Of a stretch of 37,422 nucleotides of DNA, positions 14,028 to 22,317 are shown piece after piece (the first letter of the stretch is position 1; every line of letters starts with the position of its first letter). Under the pieces are notes generated by a model. That model had not been told where the DNA came from and ran no database searches. It saw only the letters and a program-made list of their open reading frames with translations. Origin of the DNA: an uncultured Eubacteriales bacterium (lineage in GTDB: Bacteria; Bacillota; Clostridia; Oscillospirales; Acutalibacteraceae); contig ONID01000007.1 of assembly GCA_900317765.1 (NCBI GenBank), positions 1-37,422 on the forward strand, given 5' to 3'. The position numbers and the translations under genes were made by a program.

Positions 14028-14342
14028 ATGAAAGAAATCAACATCACAATGGAAAACTTTGAAAACGAGGTACTGCGTTCCGACAAGCCGGTGCTGCTGG
14101 ACTTCTGGGCGGAATGGTGCGGACCCTGCAGAATGCTTGCGCCGGTGCTGGGTGAATTTGCGGAAGGGCATGACGATGTGAAGGTCGGCAAGGTGAACGT
14201 TGACCAGCAGCCGGTTCTGGCAGCCCAATTCGGCATTATGAGCATACCGACGCTGCTGCTTTTCAGGGACGGCAAGCCGGTTGCGCAGCGCATCGGATTG
14301 CAGGACGCGGCAGCGCTTGAGGAATTAGTCAAAGGCAGATAA
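14028..14342 (+). CDS. trxA: Thioredoxin
   Basis: A 104-residue thioredoxin of normal family length. The redox motif WCGPC has C31 and C34, preceded by LLDFWAEW, and the cis-proline is in SIPTLLLF. It acts as a cytoplasmic dithiol reductant. The start is ATG 14028 because CGGAGG lies eight bases upstream; a longer reading to 13965 would include the -10 box. It is the first gene of an operon with a CoA-disulfide-reductase-like protein and a Crp/Fnr regulator. That context suggests a dedicated role in disulfide or persulfide reduction, separate from a general housekeeping thioredoxin elsewhere in the genome. Confidence 0.95.
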   Translation: MKEINITMENFENEVLRSDKPVLLDFWAEWCGPCRMLAPVLGEFAEGHDDVKVGKVNVDQQPVLAAQFGIMSIPTLLLFRDGKPVAQRIGLQDAAALEELVKGR

Positions 14343-14439
14343 GCAAATAAATATCCCTTTCATCGAGCAACACGATCACAGCAAATTAGTAAAGCAGCAT
14401 CAACCATCATCCATCACAACCAAGAAAAGAGGAATCCGA

Positions 14440-16911
14440 ATGCCAAAAAAGACAGTGATCATCGGCGGCGTCGCAGGCGGAGCGAGCTGTGCGGCACGTT
14501 TGCGCCGACTGGACGGAGAGCGTGAGATCATCATTCTGGAACGGGGCGAATACATTTCCTATGCGAACTGCGGACTGCCCTACCACGTCAGCGGCGTGAT
14601 CCGCAGCCGCAGCGCACTGCTGCTCATGACGCCGGAAATGATGCGCGACCGCTTTCAGATCGACGTGCGCGTGAGGAATGAGGTCACCTCGGTCAACCGC
14701 GAGGAAAAGAGCGTGACGGTCAGGAATCTTGCAACAGGGGAGAGCTACGAAGAGAGCTATGACGAACTGGTGATAGCCACAGGTTCATCACCGCTTCGCC
14801 CGAACATTCCCGGCATCGACTCGGCGAGAATACGCACGCTCTGGACGGTTCCCGACACCGACGAAATCAGGAACATGATCAGGGAACAGGGCGTCAGGAC
14901 TGCGGCGGTGATCGGCGGCGGCTTCATCGGGCTGGAAATGGCGGAAAACCTGCGTCACGCAGGCTTGGATGTGTCGCTCATAGAGGCGGCGGATCAGGTC
15001 ATGGCGCCGCTGGATTACGAAATGGCGCAGCTGCTGCACGAAAACATCCGCGACAACGGCGTGAGCCTGTATCTGTCGGACGGAGTGGAACGTTTTGAGG
15101 ACGACGGCAGCCGGGTCACGGTCACGCTGAAAAGCGGAAAGACCGTCGCCGCGGAACTGGTGATCCTCTCCATCGGCGTGCGTCCCAACAGCCAGCTCGC
15201 CAGGGACGCGGGACTTACCGTCAATCAGCGCGGCGGAATCGTCACCGACGAGCGCATGGTGACGAGCGACCCATCCATCTACGCGGTGGGCGACGCGGTG
15301 GAAGTGGAGGACTTTGTCCTGAAGCAGCGCACAATGGTGCCGCTTGCGGGACCCGCCAATAAACAGGGACGCATTGCCGCCGACAATATCGCCGGAGGCA
15401 ATTCCACCTACAAAGGGACGCAGGGTTCCGCGGTCGCCAAGGTATTCGACCTGACAGCCGCTTCCACAGGGCTGAATGAAAAGTCGCTCATCCGCAGCGG
15501 CATGACCAAGGGGAAGGACTACCTGACGCTCATCATCACCCAGAATTCACACGCGGGATACTATCCGGGAGCGGTTCCGCTGACGATCAAGCTGCTGTTC
15601 TCACCCGACGGCAGAAAGCTGTTCGGGGCGCAGATCGTGGGACGAGAAGGGGCCGACAAGCGCATCGACACGATAGGAGTGGCCATCAGGCTCGGCGCGG
15701 GAATCCAGGAGCTCAAAGACCTGGAGCTTGCCTACGCGCCGCCCTATTCCTCGGCGAAGGACCCTGTGAACATGGCGGGCTTTGTGGCGGAGAATATCCT
15801 GCGGGGCATGGTCAGCATAGCCGAATGGAACGAGCCGGACACGTCGCCCGAAGCGATACTGCTTGATGTGCGGGAGGAAGCCGAAGTCATGGCGTACGCC
15901 ATTCCCGGGGCGGTGAATATACCGCTCGGCAGACTGCGTGGCGAGCTTGAAAAGCTCGACCGGTCAAAGAAGATCATCGTATTCTGCGCAGTGGGCGTGA
16001 GAGCCTACAACGGAGCGCGCATTCTCATGCAGCACGGCTTTGAGAATGTCAGCGTTTACCCCGGCGGCGCCCGTTTTTACAAATCCACACACCCCGCCGA
16101 TGATGCTGACCGCGCATCGGCGGATACACCGGAACGAAAGGATGAGCCGACCGTGAGCAAAGAAAGCGAAACCGTCAGCCGGATAACCCTCGACTGCTGC
16201 GGCATGCAGTGTCCGGGACCCATCATGGAGGTGTTCAAGGCGGTCAGCGGCATGAAGGAAGGCGAACTGCTGCAAGTGACCGCCTCCGACCCCGGCTTTG
16301 CCAAGGACGTTGGCTCATGGTGCCGCCGGACGGGCAACACCCTTGTGACCAATGAACAGCGCGGCGGCGAATACATCGCCACCATCCGCAAAGGAGCTGA
16401 GAAGGCGGTTTCTCAGTCAGAAGCCGCCGCTGATGCCGCGCCCAAGGGAAAGACCATCATCGTCTTCGACGGCGACATGGACAAGGTGCTCGCCAGCTTT
16501 GTGATTGCCAACGGAGCGCTTGCCATGGGCAGACCGGTGACCATGTTCTTTACCTTCTGGGGACTGACAGCCCTGCGCAGGAGCAGCAAGGTCAAGGTCA
16601 AAAAGAGCTTCATGGAAAAGATGTTCGGCTTCATGCTTCCCCGCGGGGCTGCCAAAACCAAGCTCTCCAAGATGAACATGGGCGGCATGGGCACCGCCAT
16701 GATGCGCGGCATAATGAAGGACAAGAACATCGACTCGCTGGAGGACATGATGAAGAAGGCAATTGAAGGCGGCGTGAAAATCATCGCCTGTTCCATGAGC
16801 ATGGACGTCATGGGCATCCGACCGGAGGAACTGATCGACGGCGTGGAAATCGGCGGCGTCGGCACATACTTAGGCGACGCGGAGGAATCCGACGTCAATC
16901 TCTTCATCTGA
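14440..16911 (+). CDS. CoA-disulfide reductase-like FAD oxidoreductase with rhodanese, TusA and DsrE domains
   Basis: An 823-residue multidomain protein. (1) Residues 1 to about 450: pyridine-nucleotide-disulfide oxidoreductase with the FAD motif GGVAGGASCAARLRR, NAD(P)H motif IGGGFIGLEMAENL and the single-cysteine active site ISYANCGLPYH (C44) of CoA-disulfide reductase/Npsr enzymes. (2) About 465-545: rhodanese domain with C516 in VFCAVGVRAY. (3) About 580-650: TusA/SirA-like domain with C591 in GMQCPGP. (4) About 665-823: DsrE/F-like domain. The set can pass sulfane sulfur between cysteines and reduce CoA or protein persulfides, so a role in polysulfide or thiol redox balance is likely. 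It starts at ATG 14440 with GAGG, 97 bases after trxA with no terminator, and ends three bases before the regulator gene. Confidence 0.92.
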   Translation: MPKKTVIIGGVAGGASCAARLRRLDGEREIIILERGEYISYANCGLPYHVSGVIRSRSALLLMTPEMMRDRFQIDVRVRNEVTSVNREEKSVTVRNLATGESYEESYDELVIATGSSPLRPNIPGIDSARIRTLWTVPDTDEIRNMIREQGVRTAAVIGGGFIGLEMAENLRHAGLDVSLIEAADQVMAPLDYEMAQLLHENIRDNGVSLYLSDGVERFEDDGSRVTVTLKSGKTVAAELVILSIGVRPNSQLARDAGLTVNQRGGIVTDERMVTSDPSIYAVGDAVEVEDFVLKQRTMVPLAGPANKQGRIAADNIAGGNSTYKGTQGSAVAKVFDLTAASTGLNEKSLIRSGMTKGKDYLTLIITQNSHAGYYPGAVPLTIKLLFSPDGRKLFGAQIVGREGADKRIDTIGVAIRLGAGIQELKDLELAYAPPYSSAKDPVNMAGFVAENILRGMVSIAEWNEPDTSPEAILLDVREEAEVMAYAIPGAVNIPLGRLRGELEKLDRSKKIIVFCAVGVRAYNGARILMQHGFENVSVYPGGARFYKSTHPADDADRASADTPERKDEPTVSKESETVSRITLDCCGMQCPGPIMEVFKAVSGMKEGELLQVTASDPGFAKDVGSWCRRTGNTLVTNEQRGGEYIATIRKGAEKAVSQSEAAADAAPKGKTIIVFDGDMDKVLASFVIANGALAMGRPVTMFFTFWGLTALRRSSKVKVKKSFMEKMFGFMLPRGAAKTKLSKMNMGGMGTAMMRGIMKDKNIDSLEDMMKKAIEGGVKIIACSMSMDVMGIRPEELIDGVEIGGVGTYLGDAEESDVNLFI

Positions 16912-16914
16912 CGC

Positions 16915-17586
16915 ATGGCAGGGAATATGGAAATCAGTCGGGAAATAGACGCCATGCCGTTCCGCGGGGATCTGACGGAGGAGGAATACCGTTCCGTGCT
17001 GGCATGCGCGAAGATCAGGGAATACAGGAAGGGCAGCCTTGTGTATTCGCCGGAGAACGAATGTCTGGGGCTGATCCGGGTGCTGTCGGGCAGCATACGT
17101 GCCTTCATGCTGTCGGAGGAAGGGCGCGAGGTGGTGCTTTACCACGTAAAGGAAGGCGGAACGGACCTGCTGTCAGCGTCCTGCGTGATCAATCAGATCA
17201 CCTTCGAAACGCAGATGGTAGCCGATGCGGACAGCATGCTGCTGATCATACCGGCGACCTGTCTGGCACGTCTCAAGCAGAACAATCTCGCCCTGCGGTG
17301 TTACATCTATGAAAAACTGGGGGAACGCTTCTCCGACGTGATGAAGCTCATGCAGACCATGCTCTTCACACGCATCGACAGACGGATAGCGGGCGTCCTG
17401 CTGGGCAGCGGAAGCGACGAGCTGCGGGTCACGCACGAGGAGATAGCGTCCGCCATCAATTCCTCACGCGAGGTCGTGTCCCGTACGCTCAAGGAAATGG
17501 AGCGTCAATCGCTGATCAGGCTGGGACGAGGAAGAATCATCATCACCGACCGGTCGGGACTGGAAGCAATAGCGCCGGTTGGATGA
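16915..17586 (+). CDS. Crp/Fnr-family transcriptional regulator
   Basis: A 223-residue regulator: N-terminal cyclic-nucleotide-binding-type beta barrel (about 15-125), a long dimer helix, and a C-terminal Crp-type winged helix with HEEIASAINSSREVVSRTLK as the recognition region. It has five cysteines in the sensor half and dimer helix region (in LACAK, NECLG, SASCV, PATCL, LRCYI) but not the N-terminal cluster of Fnr, so iron-sulfur or thiol sensing is possible but unproved. It begins three bases after the preceding stop with no ribosome binding site of its own outside that gene, so translation is coupled. The likely target is the palindrome at 13921-13941 in front of the operon. Confidence 0.9.
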   Translation: MAGNMEISREIDAMPFRGDLTEEEYRSVLACAKIREYRKGSLVYSPENECLGLIRVLSGSIRAFMLSEEGREVVLYHVKEGGTDLLSASCVINQITFETQMVADADSMLLIIPATCLARLKQNNLALRCYIYEKLGERFSDVMKLMQTMLFTRIDRRIAGVLLGSGSDELRVTHEEIASAINSSREVVSRTLKEMERQSLIRLGRGRIIITDRSGLEAIAPVG

Positions 17587-17639
17587 GTGGGAAGTGAAGC
17601 CAATCGGGGCACAAAAAAATGAATATCAAACAAGTAAGG

Positions 17640-17735
17640 AACTGTGCAGAATTTAATCCGTCGTTTGTTGCCGAAAAGCATAGTATCCTTCGTCTTTCTG
17701 ACGGGTTAAAATGTATTATTTATTTCTGCACAGTT
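17640..17735. repeat. Palindromic element with 12-bp perfect terminal arms (MITE-like)
   Basis: AACTGTGCAGAA (17640-17651) and TTCTGCACAGTT (17724-17735) are perfect inverted repeats. The pairing continues inward with TTTAATCCGTC against GACGGGTTAAAA after an unpaired stretch of about 13 bases. The whole element could fold as one long hairpin. No transposase is present. A short open frame running through it uses the palindrome sequence and is not considered a gene. Confidence 0.7.
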
Positions 17736-17738
17736 ACT

Positions 17739-17779
17739 AACTGCCGTTCACGAGCGCCATTGGTCCGGGAACGGCAGTT
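17739..17779. terminator. Hairpin after the Crp/Fnr gene, possible terminator
   Basis: AACTGCCGTTC (17739-17749) pairs with GAACGGCAGTT (17769-17779), 11 bases, around a 19-base loop. It is followed only by TTTGACTGT, a weak U-run. It may end the trx operon or belong to the adjacent palindromic element. Confidence 0.5.
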
Positions 17780-17853
17780 TGACTGTAAATACTGCGGAAA
17801 GCAGGCAGTGAGTCTGAAGATTAAATAATTTACAATTTGTTGGTGAAATCAGG

Positions 17854-17882
17854 TTGAATATTCATCGGTGGTTTGTTATAAT
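17854..17882 (+). promoter_or_regulatory. Sigma-A promoter upstream of the ugd leader
   Basis: -35 TTGAAT (17854-17859), a 17-base spacer, and -10 TATAAT (17877-17882). Transcription would start near 17889, giving a leader of about 160 bases before ATG 18053. The first leader element is a hairpin ATAGATT-TAAC-AATCTAT. Confidence 0.85.
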
Positions 17883-17933
17883 GATTATCTATAGATTTAA
17901 CAATCTATCCTGACTGTACAAGAGAGGAAATGC

Positions 17934-17996
17934 ATGACGCTGACCGACGTCGACGCCGTAGGGACGGCTGAAAGACAGCGGACGTCAACACACTGA
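17934..17996 (+). promoter_or_regulatory. Structured leader / 20-codon upstream ORF before ugd
   Basis: Two readings overlap. As protein: AGAGG precedes ATG 17934, which opens a 20-residue peptide MTLTDVDAVGTAERQRTSTH ending at TGA 17994-17996. As RNA: CGCTG (17938-17942) pairs with CAGCG (17976-17980), enclosing a GCCGT-AGGG-ACGGC hairpin (17955-17968), and the loop sequence GACGTC (17946-17951) can pair with GACGTC (17981-17986) directly after the stem, an H-type pseudoknot. A further CACCG-AAA-CGGTG hairpin lies just before the weak ugd ribosome binding site. It does not match riboswitch cores I know. Confidence 0.5.
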
Positions 17997-18052
17997 AGCG
18001 GCTTTACGCGAGCGACGCACCGAAACGGTGAAAGCGGAAAAGAGAAAAGAAC

Positions 18053-19288
18053 ATGAATAAAAAAATCTCAGTAGCGGGAACGGGATATGTCGGTCTGTCG
18101 CTTGCCGTGCTGCTGGCGCAGCACAACCGGGTGACGGCGGTGGACATCATTCCCGAAAAGGTGGCGCTGATCAACCAAAAAAAATCGCCCATACAGGACG
18201 ATTACATCGAAAGCTATCTCGCAAAGAAGGAACTCGACCTGACCGCGACGACAGACGCGGCAGCGGCCTATGCAGACGCGGAATTCGTCATCATAGCCGC
18301 GCCCACCAATTATGACAGCCAGAAGAATTACTTTGACACCAGCGCGGTGGAGAATGTGATTCAGACGGTCATGGCGGTCAATCCCAATGCCGTCATGGTG
18401 ATCAAATCCACCGTCCCGGTGGGCTACACCAAGTCAATCAGAGAGAAAACCGGCAGCGACAACATACTCTTCAGCCCGGAATTCCTGCGCGAATCCAAGG
18501 CGCTTTACGACAATCTCTATCCCTCCAGAATCATAGTCGGCACGGACGGTTCCGAACGGCTCCATGAAGCGGCGAAGGAATTTGCCTCACTGCTCCAGGA
18601 GGGCGCGGAAAAAGAGAACATAGAGGTTCTGTACATGGGATACACCGAAGCGGAAGCGGTCAAGCTGTTTGCCAACACATATCTTGCGCTGCGCGTGTCG
18701 TTTTTCAATGAGCTTGACACCTATGCGGAAGTGAAGGGACTTGACACAAGAGCGATCATCAAGGGCGTCTGCCTTGACCCGCGCATCGGCAGTCATTACA
18801 ACAATCCCTCCTTCGGATATGGCGGCTACTGTCTGCCCAAGGACACCAAGCAGCTTCTCGCCAATTATCAGGACGTGCCGGAAAATCTCATCGAAGCGAT
18901 TGTCCAGTCCAACCGCACCCGAAAAGATTTCATTGCGGACAGTGTGCTGGAACGCGCGGGCTATTACACCGCCAATTCCGCGTGGAATGCCGAAAAGGAA
19001 CGCAGGATCACCGTAGGCGTTTACCGCCTGACAATGAAAGCCAACAGCGACAACTTCCGCCAAAGCTCCATTCAGGGGGTCATGAAACGCATCAAGGCCA
19101 AGGGCTCGACGGTGATTATCTACGAGCCGTCGCTCGACGACGGAACCACCTTCTTCGGCTCCCTGGTGGTCAACGACCTTGCCAAATTCAAGAAAGAATC
19201 CGACGTGATCATCGCCAATCGTTACGACAGCGTTCTGGACGACGTGGAAGACAAGGTTTACACGCGTGATCTCTTCCGCAGGGACTGA
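18053..19288 (+). CDS. ugd: UDP-glucose/GDP-mannose 6-dehydrogenase family protein
   Basis: A 411-residue NAD-dependent nucleotide-sugar dehydrogenase, probably making UDP-glucuronate from UDP-glucose for surface polysaccharide. The N-terminus has the NAD motif [16 protein letters not shown], then KSTVPVG and [12 protein letters not shown]. The catalytic cysteine is C260 in [12 protein letters not shown], and the conserved lysine lies in [14 protein letters not shown]. The C-terminal domain contains [18 protein letters not shown], the UDP-sugar-binding part. Length and motifs match the short Ugd group. ATG 18053 has only a weak purine-rich site (AAAAGAG), and a 160-base structured leader lies upstream, so translational or attenuation control is plausible. 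No glycosyltransferase genes lie beside it. A bidirectional terminator follows about 340 bases later. Confidence 0.93.
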   Translation: MNKKISVAGTGYVGLSLAVLLAQHNRVTAVDIIPEKVALINQKKSPIQDDYIESYLAKKELDLTATTDAAAAYADAEFVIIAAPTNYDSQKNYFDTSAVENVIQTVMAVNPNAVMVIKSTVPVGYTKSIREKTGSDNILFSPEFLRESKALYDNLYPSRIIVGTDGSERLHEAAKEFASLLQEGAEKENIEVLYMGYTEAEAVKLFANTYLALRVSFFNELDTYAEVKGLDTRAIIKGVCLDPRIGSHYNNPSFGYGGYCLPKDTKQLLANYQDVPENLIEAIVQSNRTRKDFIADSVLERAGYYTANSAWNAEKERRITVGVYRLTMKANSDNFRQSSIQGVMKRIKAKGSTVIIYEPSLDDGTTFFGSLVVNDLAKFKKESDVIIANRYDSVLDDVEDKVYTRDLFRRD

Positions 19289-19374
19289 CAAAGCGGCATG
19301 CGGATATGCGGGCTGTATTTTTCGGGCGTTCCCTTCGTGCGCGTGCTGTCAGCTGTCTTCCATATGCGGTTGCC

Positions 19375-19560
19375 GGGGTGCGGTTTTGGAAGGGAATTCG
19401 GCGCAGGGGCGCGGCAAATAGAGCGGGAAAAAACGACGAACCAGGCGTACGGCGATGAGGAAAACGCTTTTCCCGCGAAGGGGCTTTTGGTGCGATTCCC
19501 GCGACGGGGAGCGAATATCGAAGCGCATCCGCGCTTCGACCCGCGCACGGGGTCAGAAGG
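19375..19560 (+). repeat. Dispersed GC-rich intergenic repeat, copy B
   Basis: It aligns with the reverse complement of 6591-6770 through the shared blocks TTCGGCGCAGGGGCGCGG, GGGGCTTTTGGTGCG and CCGCGCACGGGGTC in the same order. It lies in the 410-base gap after ugd (19289-19698). An open frame crosses the element but has no ribosome binding site, and the other copy does not conserve its frame. I see no gene in this gap. Confidence 0.75.
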
Positions 19561-19627
19561 GTGCTTTTCCGGCAGGAACTGCTGCCTGAAGGGATTTGTC
19601 TTCCAAGAAAATTGAGAGAAAGAATTG

Positions 19628-19684
19628 AAAAAGGCACTGCCGCAACTGACTTATTTAATCCGTCAGTTGCAACAGTGCTTTTTT
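19628..19684. terminator. Bidirectional terminator between ugd and the YhaN-like gene
   Basis: AAAAAGGCACTG (19628-19639) and CAGTGCTTTTTT (19673-19684) enclose a second stem CAACTGAC/GTCAGTTG. The A-run on one side and T-run on the other fit use from both strands, between convergent genes ending at 19288 and 19699. Confidence 0.92.
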
Positions 19685-19698
19685 GATAAATTGGCGCG

Positions 19699-22317
19699 TC
19701 AGCTTCTTGAATGACTGCATGTGAAGTAAATGACCTGGTATTGCTCTGCGACTTTCCGGAGCAGGGTCTTTGCGGCAGCCGCCTTTTCGTCGTCGAGACA
19801 GGCAAAGGGATCGTCCATGATCAGCATCGGCTTTTCCTCGCGGAACATGGCGTCGGCAAGTCCGAGCCGGAGACATATGCCGGCAAGGTCACGGAATCCT
19901 GTGCTGAGCGATTTGATTTCGCGCTGCTTTCCGAATTCCTGCACCGTCAGATTGACTTCCGCGTCGATGAAGTAATCGTCGGAGGAACGTCCGGTCACGG
20001 TTTCGTGATACTTTCTGAAGGATTGGTAGATCGGATCGACGTATCTGGCCACCATGCTTTCCTTGGCGCGGCGGAGAAACTCCCTTGTCCTGACCAAGCG
20101 TTCGTATTTCAGCCTTTGGGCAGCCTGTTGCTCCGTTTTCTCAAGCAGCGCAGCGCTGTGGTTTTCCCATTCGGCATATCGGGCAGACAGGACGTCCCTG
20201 CGCTGCTGCAGGGAACGGATGGACTCGTTGACGGACTCCAGCCTGTTTCCGCACTGACTGATTTCCTCGCTGACCGAAGCAAGAGAGGGAATGTTTTCGT
20301 CTGCAAGCGATCTGAGCTCTTCCATGCAGCCGCCTGCTTCAAATGCTTCCAGCTCTTCCGCCGCCGCGGAATGCAGCGCGGAAAGTCTGCCGTATTCCGT
20401 CAAACCGGAACGCATGGCTTCGAGGGCTTCGTGGGCGTCTTCGCCGCCGGAGAATCCGTAGGTGTCAAGAAATTGCCTGATGGAGGCTTGTTTGGTCTGA
20501 AAGACCTGCTCCGCGCTTTCAAACCGCCTGCGTTTGTCGGAAAGCACGGCGTATTCCGCTACGGTTTCCTTCAGCCCGTGAAGCTGGTCGGAAAGTCGGT
20601 CGCCTTCGGGCTGCACACCGTATTTTCTGAGAAAATCGCCTATGCTTTCGCAGAGTGCCGTGAGGTTTTTTTCGCGTCTGTAATTCTCTGCGATGTCCAC
20701 CTTCCCGGTGAGCCGATCGAGGTCGCGTTTTTCTTCGCAGAGTTCCTGCAGCATCAGCGGCACATCCGGCTCATAGAACGTCATGCCGTGCGTCATGAGA
20801 TAATGCTCGGTATACGCGTCGGTTTCAATGATAAAACTTTCGTCCTGCGAGATGTCGCTGCGGAGCTGAAGGAGTTCGTCGGGATACTTTTTGACGATGT
20901 TTCCCATAATCAGAACGCCTAAGAAAGTCCCCGCAATCAGAAACAGGAGTCCCACAATCGTGATGGCTAAAAATCTGACGTCCGCCAAAAAAACGAACAG
21001 CGCCACGGCTGCCGCGATAATGGCCAAGCCGGTCGCCCCTAAAAGAAACGCCCTTCGTTTACCGGCGGCGCGCGTTTTCTTGACCGACGCCTCGATAGCG
21101 GCACAGGCGGCGCGTTTGGAACCGATGGAATGACTGACGCCGCAGCGTTCGTTCCATCTTTCCGCGAGCTCTGAGGGACTGAGCCCGTCGCCCGAAAAGG
21201 AAGCGGTGAGCGCATCGAATCGGCTGCGCTCCTCGTCCGTCAGGCTGAGTCTTTCGTATTTTTCACGCACACGGCGCAGCTCCTGCGACAGTCTGAAGTA
21301 CCTGTCAAAGTCGTCGGAAGAGGGCGCCTCCCTGTCAAATATGCCGTCGTTCTGAGCGAGTTTCCGCTGTTCGCTTTCCGAAAGCTCGTAGGAATGCATC
21401 AGACTTTCGGCACTCTTCAATTCCACGGAGGAACGGAGGTTTTCCCTGACCGCGTCCTGGTCGGGAATGCCCGCGGGGAATGCTGACGCCGCCTGGTCAA
21501 GCCTGTATTTTGACTCGTCGCGGGCTTTTTTCAGGCGTTCCCATTCGCTTTTCTGCGCGAGCAATTCCTGCATTTTGATGGCGCGTTTCTGTTTTGCCTC
21601 GAGCGCGGCTTTTTTTTCTGCCGTGCTTTTCTTTTTGCTCTCTTCCGCCGCTATTTTTTCCTCGCACGCGGAGATCTCCGTCACAAGACCGTTTCCCTCG
21701 GCGACCTTGCGCCGGAGCTCGGTGATTTCGTTGGAAAGCCTGCAGAGCGAACCGCTTTTCAGCTTGGGAGAGAGCGCGTTGATCTGTTTTTTCAGTCTTT
21801 CGTCGGCGGCCTCATAGCTGTTCATGTCGCCGGTGCTGTCGGCAAGATCGCCGATTTTGGCGTGAATATCGTCGGTGGAGGAGGTCAGACAGTCGCTCTG
21901 TCCGATAAAAATGCTGCGGCAGAAAGAAGCGCTGTTGAGTTTGAAAAGCTCTTCTCCAAGACGTTCGGAGTAATCGCGGGAAACGAGGTTGGTGTCAGCG
22001 TCCCTCAGTTCGAAGGTGTCTTTTGCGGGGCTGTCGCCGAATGTCCGGGTGACGGAATAATTCCTTCCGTCGGTTTCAAAAACAAGCCTGCCCCCGAACA
22101 CGCCCCCCTGCCAGGGAGTGAATCTCCTGCGCTCGTTGCCGTCGATGTCGCGCTTTTTGGCACCGTCCAGTCCGTAGAGCATGGACTTGACGAAAGCGGC
22201 GAGGGTGGATTTCCCCCAGCCGTTTTCCCGGCAGATGACGTTCAGCCCGTCGGTAAAGGAAATGTCGAAATCATGGAGCTTTCCGAAGTTTTCTATGTGG
22301 CATGCAATCAGCTTCAT
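19699..22317 (-). CDS. YhaN/SbcC-like AAA ATPase with coiled coils and membrane segment
   Basis: An 872-residue Rad50/SbcC-type ATPase. Walker A is ENGWGKST (31-38), in the form CRENGWGKSTLAAFV typical of YhaN. Long charged coiled coils occupy about 165-400 and 480-770. Two hydrophobic helices (about 420-475) lie in the centre where SbcC has a zinc hook, also a YhaN feature. The C-terminal half-ATPase has the signature SLSTGFRDLAGICLRL and Walker B MLIMDDPFACLDDEK. In Bacillus the YhaN-YhaO-YhaM group is linked to DNA maintenance, and the name here rests on architecture. Its ATG overlaps the stop of the nuclease gene (ATGA at 22314-22317), so the two subunits are translated together. Confidence 0.88.
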   Translation of the reverse strand: MKLIACHIENFGKLHDFDISFTDGLNVICRENGWGKSTLAAFVKSMLYGLDGAKKRDIDGNERRRFTPWQGGVFGGRLVFETDGRNYSVTRTFGDSPAKDTFELRDADTNLVSRDYSERLGEELFKLNSASFCRSIFIGQSDCLTSSTDDIHAKIGDLADSTGDMNSYEAADERLKKQINALSPKLKSGSLCRLSNEITELRRKVAEGNGLVTEISACEEKIAAEESKKKSTAEKKAALEAKQKRAIKMQELLAQKSEWERLKKARDESKYRLDQAASAFPAGIPDQDAVRENLRSSVELKSAESLMHSYELSESEQRKLAQNDGIFDREAPSSDDFDRYFRLSQELRRVREKYERLSLTDEERSRFDALTASFSGDGLSPSELAERWNERCGVSHSIGSKRAACAAIEASVKKTRAAGKRRAFLLGATGLAIIAAAVALFVFLADVRFLAITIVGLLFLIAGTFLGVLIMGNIVKKYPDELLQLRSDISQDESFIIETDAYTEHYLMTHGMTFYEPDVPLMLQELCEEKRDLDRLTGKVDIAENYRREKNLTALCESIGDFLRKYGVQPEGDRLSDQLHGLKETVAEYAVLSDKRRRFESAEQVFQTKQASIRQFLDTYGFSGGEDAHEALEAMRSGLTEYGRLSALHSAAAEELEAFEAGGCMEELRSLADENIPSLASVSEEISQCGNRLESVNESIRSLQQRRDVLSARYAEWENHSAALLEKTEQQAAQRLKYERLVRTREFLRRAKESMVARYVDPIYQSFRKYHETVTGRSSDDYFIDAEVNLTVQEFGKQREIKSLSTGFRDLAGICLRLGLADAMFREEKPMLIMDDPFACLDDEKAAAAKTLLRKVAEQYQVIYFTCSHSRS

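Noticed and set aside
17619-17828. A 69-codon plus-strand frame after the Crp/Fnr gene
   Set aside because: It runs through the palindromic element and the following hairpin, and its composition is set by those arms. The only upstream purines do not form a proper ribosome binding site.
17934-18052. c-di-GMP (GEMM) or guanidine riboswitch before ugd
   Set aside because: The conserved cores of those classes (for example ACGCAAAGCC and the GEMM tetraloop receptor, or paired ACGR loops) are not found. Only a structured leader of unknown type can be supported.
19298-19615. A 105-codon plus-strand frame after ugd
   Set aside because: It lies within the dispersed repeat copy B and shows no start signal or domain; indels between the copies would break the frame.
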